A stretch of 5,566 nt of DNA. Source: Syntrophaceae bacterium. GTDB lineage: Bacteria; Desulfobacterota; Desulfomonilia; Desulfomonilales; Desulfomonilaceae. The position numbers were made by a program, and so were the translations under genes. This document shows positions 3,788 to 5,566 of the stretch, in pieces (the stretch's first letter is position 1; each line of letters opens with the position of its first letter). A model generated the notes under the pieces. It had not been told where the DNA came from. It searched no databases and worked only from the letters and a program-made list of their open reading frames with translations. The stretch is from contig JACWAG010000453.1 of NCBI GenBank assembly GCA_014874425.1, forward strand, positions 1 through 5,566, written 5' to 3'.

Positions 3788-5566
3788 TCATTCTCTTACG
3801 GAGATTCCCAACTCTGTCATCAGAGCTGTAATCACCTGAGAATGAACCTCCTGGACTTCAGCGTCGGTGAGGGTTCGATCCTCGGACTGATACCGGATCC
3901 GGAACGCCATACTCTTATGGCCCTCAGGAATCGATTCGCCACGATATAAATCAAATAGGATCACTGAAGTAATGATATCATGCCCTAGACGTGAAATCAA
4001 GAGTTTAATCTTATCTTCTGAACAATTTGTTTCAACTATGACCGATAGATCTCTCTCGATATAAGGATAGCGAGGAAGCGGGTTAAAAACTCTATCCTTG
4101 CTTGACTGAACAAAAAGAGGCTCTAGAAGAACGTCAAAGATCTGGACCTTTTTACTTAAACCAATTTCTCTGGTCTTTTCCGGAGACAACTCTCCAATAA
4201 ATCCGATCTTGTACCCTTTAACCAATACATCCGAAGACTTACCTGGATGCAGGAAAGGCCTGTCAGACGACGCATATTGAACATCTTCTATTCCCAATCC
4301 ATCTAAAACATTTTCAAGCGCGCCTTTTATGTCGAAAAAGTCAACTTCTGGTCTAACTTCAACTTTTCCAAGTATATCAATCTCTCCTCTGCTAAAATGC
4401 CATATGTTGGGATACCTGGAACCACAGGCGGTGCCGGTCAGTTTCAAATGTTCCAAAGGTGTCTCTGCCCCTAAGACAGGAACAAATGTTCTGCCAATTT
4501 CGTATAACCGTAGATTTTCATTCTTGAAATTCAGGTTCCTCTTTAACGCGCCCATTAATCCGGGCAATAAAGATCGCCGCATAACAGAGAAATCTTCGGT
4601 CAATGGATTCAGCAAAGCAAAATCAACTTCATTATCAAAATCTTTACGGAACGGGTCATTTGCGTTACTGGATACGAATGACATGGTTATGATTTCCGTA
4701 AAACTCGAGGCGTTCATAAGGTCCCTGACTTTGTTGACAAGGTTGTATTCACGTTTTGTGTGGTCTGGTTCAGCGTCACAGACCGGCATCGTCGCCGGAA
4801 TATTCTGGAAGCCATGTATACGGGCTACCTCTTCGATGTAATCAATCTCCCTTTCCAAATCCCATCTCCAACTTGGAGCCACACATTCTAATGCCCCATC
4901 AGCCCCACCAAGGTCTCTTACCGCTATTCCCAATCTCTCTAGGTAAGACTTCACTTCCTTAGGGGAAGTATCCAGTCCCAATGTGATGTTTGATTTCGCC
5001 GTCCTTAATGTAACTGCTTTCCTGGTAATCGGCTCCGGATAAACATCGATAATTCCTTTGAGAATATTTCCACCCGACCAAGAACGGATACAACTCGCCA
5101 CCCGATTTGCAGCCCAGACACACCCGTCAGGATCAACTCCTCTTTCAAACCGAAACGAAGCCTCTGTGGACATTCCTAGCGCCTTTGCCGTGCGGCGTAC
5201 TCCAAATCGCTCGAAACAGGCGCTTTCGATTACCACCCTGTTGGTGGAATCCAGAATCTCAGAATTAAGTCCCCCCATTATTCCAGCCAGCGCGACAGAT
5301 TTCTCAGCATCCCGGATCATTAGAGATTGGTCCGGAAGTCGGCGGTCCATCTTATCCAGGGTCTGAAAAACCTCACCATCGGCACATCGCCGAACCACGA
5401 TTTTTCGTCCGCCCAGGGAAAAATAATCGAAAGCGTGTAATGGCTGGCCACATTCCATAAGAACATAGTTGGTCGCGTCCACTATGTTCGATATAGGTCT
5501 TACGCCACCCCTGAACAGCCTCAGCCGAACGGGGAAAGGCGAAACCCTGACTTCAACATTGTCAAC
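3788..5566 (-). CDS. pheT: Phenylalanyl-tRNA synthetase beta subunit (5' end outside window)
   Basis: Beta chain of the (alpha-beta)2 enzyme that charges tRNA-Phe in the cytoplasm. The visible 592 residues are the C-terminal part of a protein usually near 800, so roughly 200 residues (tRNA-binding and first B domains) lie beyond the right edge. The frame is open to the edge; the GTG at 5482 is only an internal valine in RPISNIVDATNY, not a start. Seen in order: B3/4 editing domain (to about 160) with GQPLHAFD and ALAGIMGG, where Tyr-tRNA-Phe is hydrolysed in the family; B5 domain with Mg-binding D236, D242, E245 and E246 in the DLEREIDYIEE segment; synthetase-like core (about 255-490) including HPGKSS; and the ferredoxin-fold anticodon-binding domain (about 497-592) starting near PRYPYIERDLSV and ending GISVRE. 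No truncation or lost key residue is visible. pheS is expected upstream, beyond the window. Confidence 0.98.
   Translation of the reverse strand, partial: VDNVEVRVSPFPVRLRLFRGGVRPISNIVDATNYVLMECGQPLHAFDYFSLGGRKIVVRRCADGEVFQTLDKMDRRLPDQSLMIRDAEKSVALAGIMGGLNSEILDSTNRVVIESACFERFGVRRTAKALGMSTEASFRFERGVDPDGCVWAANRVASCIRSWSGGNILKGIIDVYPEPITRKAVTLRTAKSNITLGLDTSPKEVKSYLERLGIAVRDLGGADGALECVAPSWRWDLEREIDYIEEVARIHGFQNIPATMPVCDAEPDHTKREYNLVNKVRDLMNASSFTEIITMSFVSSNANDPFRKDFDNEVDFALLNPLTEDFSVMRRSLLPGLMGALKRNLNFKNENLRLYEIGRTFVPVLGAETPLEHLKLTGTACGSRYPNIWHFSRGEIDILGKVEVRPEVDFFDIKGALENVLDGLGIEDVQYASSDRPFLHPGKSSDVLVKGYKIGFIGELSPEKTREIGLSKKVQIFDVLLEPLFVQSSKDRVFNPLPRYPYIERDLSVIVETNCSEDKIKLLISRLGHDIITSVILFDLYRGESIPEGHKSMAFRIRYQSEDRTLTDAEVQEVHSQVITALMTELGISVRE

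Noticed and set aside
4329..4841. 170-codon antisense frame inside pheT
   Set aside because: Shadow of pheT, whose domains are continuous on the other strand.

Overview
The window is bacterial chromosomal DNA of moderate GC, with housekeeping genes and no sign of mobile elements, CRISPR, tRNA or rRNA. The linkage pheT followed by a small effector-less MerR regulator is familiar from Deltaproteobacteria and several Gram-negative candidate phyla. The MurD is of a divergent type that I associate from memory with candidate-phylum genomes and with the MurD2 subfamily. I therefore read the source as an uncultivated Gram-negative-like lineage, but I cannot name the phylum from this sequence.

Left part (1-369): no certain gene. 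On the minus strand there is a good sigma70-type promoter (TTGACA, 17 bp spacer, TAAACT), then a nested hairpin ending in a U7-containing tract. A possible gene start with a signal-peptide-like N-terminus (MRTYKTLILLT) follows and runs off the left edge. This looks like a short RNA or an attenuator-type leader divergent from map. Next on the plus strand come map (methionine aminopeptidase, TTG start, short N-terminal extension) and, 89 bp later, murD (GTG start). The two may be co-transcribed.

Middle part (2643-3260): murD converges on a 65-residue cysteine-rich zinc-ribbon protein on the minus strand, which has its own promoter and a very strong ribosome binding site. Upstream of it lies about 320 bp without a gene, ending in an 11-bp perfect inverted repeat that overlaps the last codons of the MerR gene.

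Right part (3261-5566): on the minus strand, the MerR-family regulator sits downstream of pheT, the phenylalanyl-tRNA synthetase beta subunit, whose 5' end lies beyond the right edge. The pair is probably one operon.

The recognised genes serve protein synthesis and maturation (pheT, map) and peptidoglycan precursor synthesis (murD). I see no clear new multi-gene system. The points most worth checking are the divergent leader/small RNA at the left edge and the atypical glutamate-site motifs of MurD.
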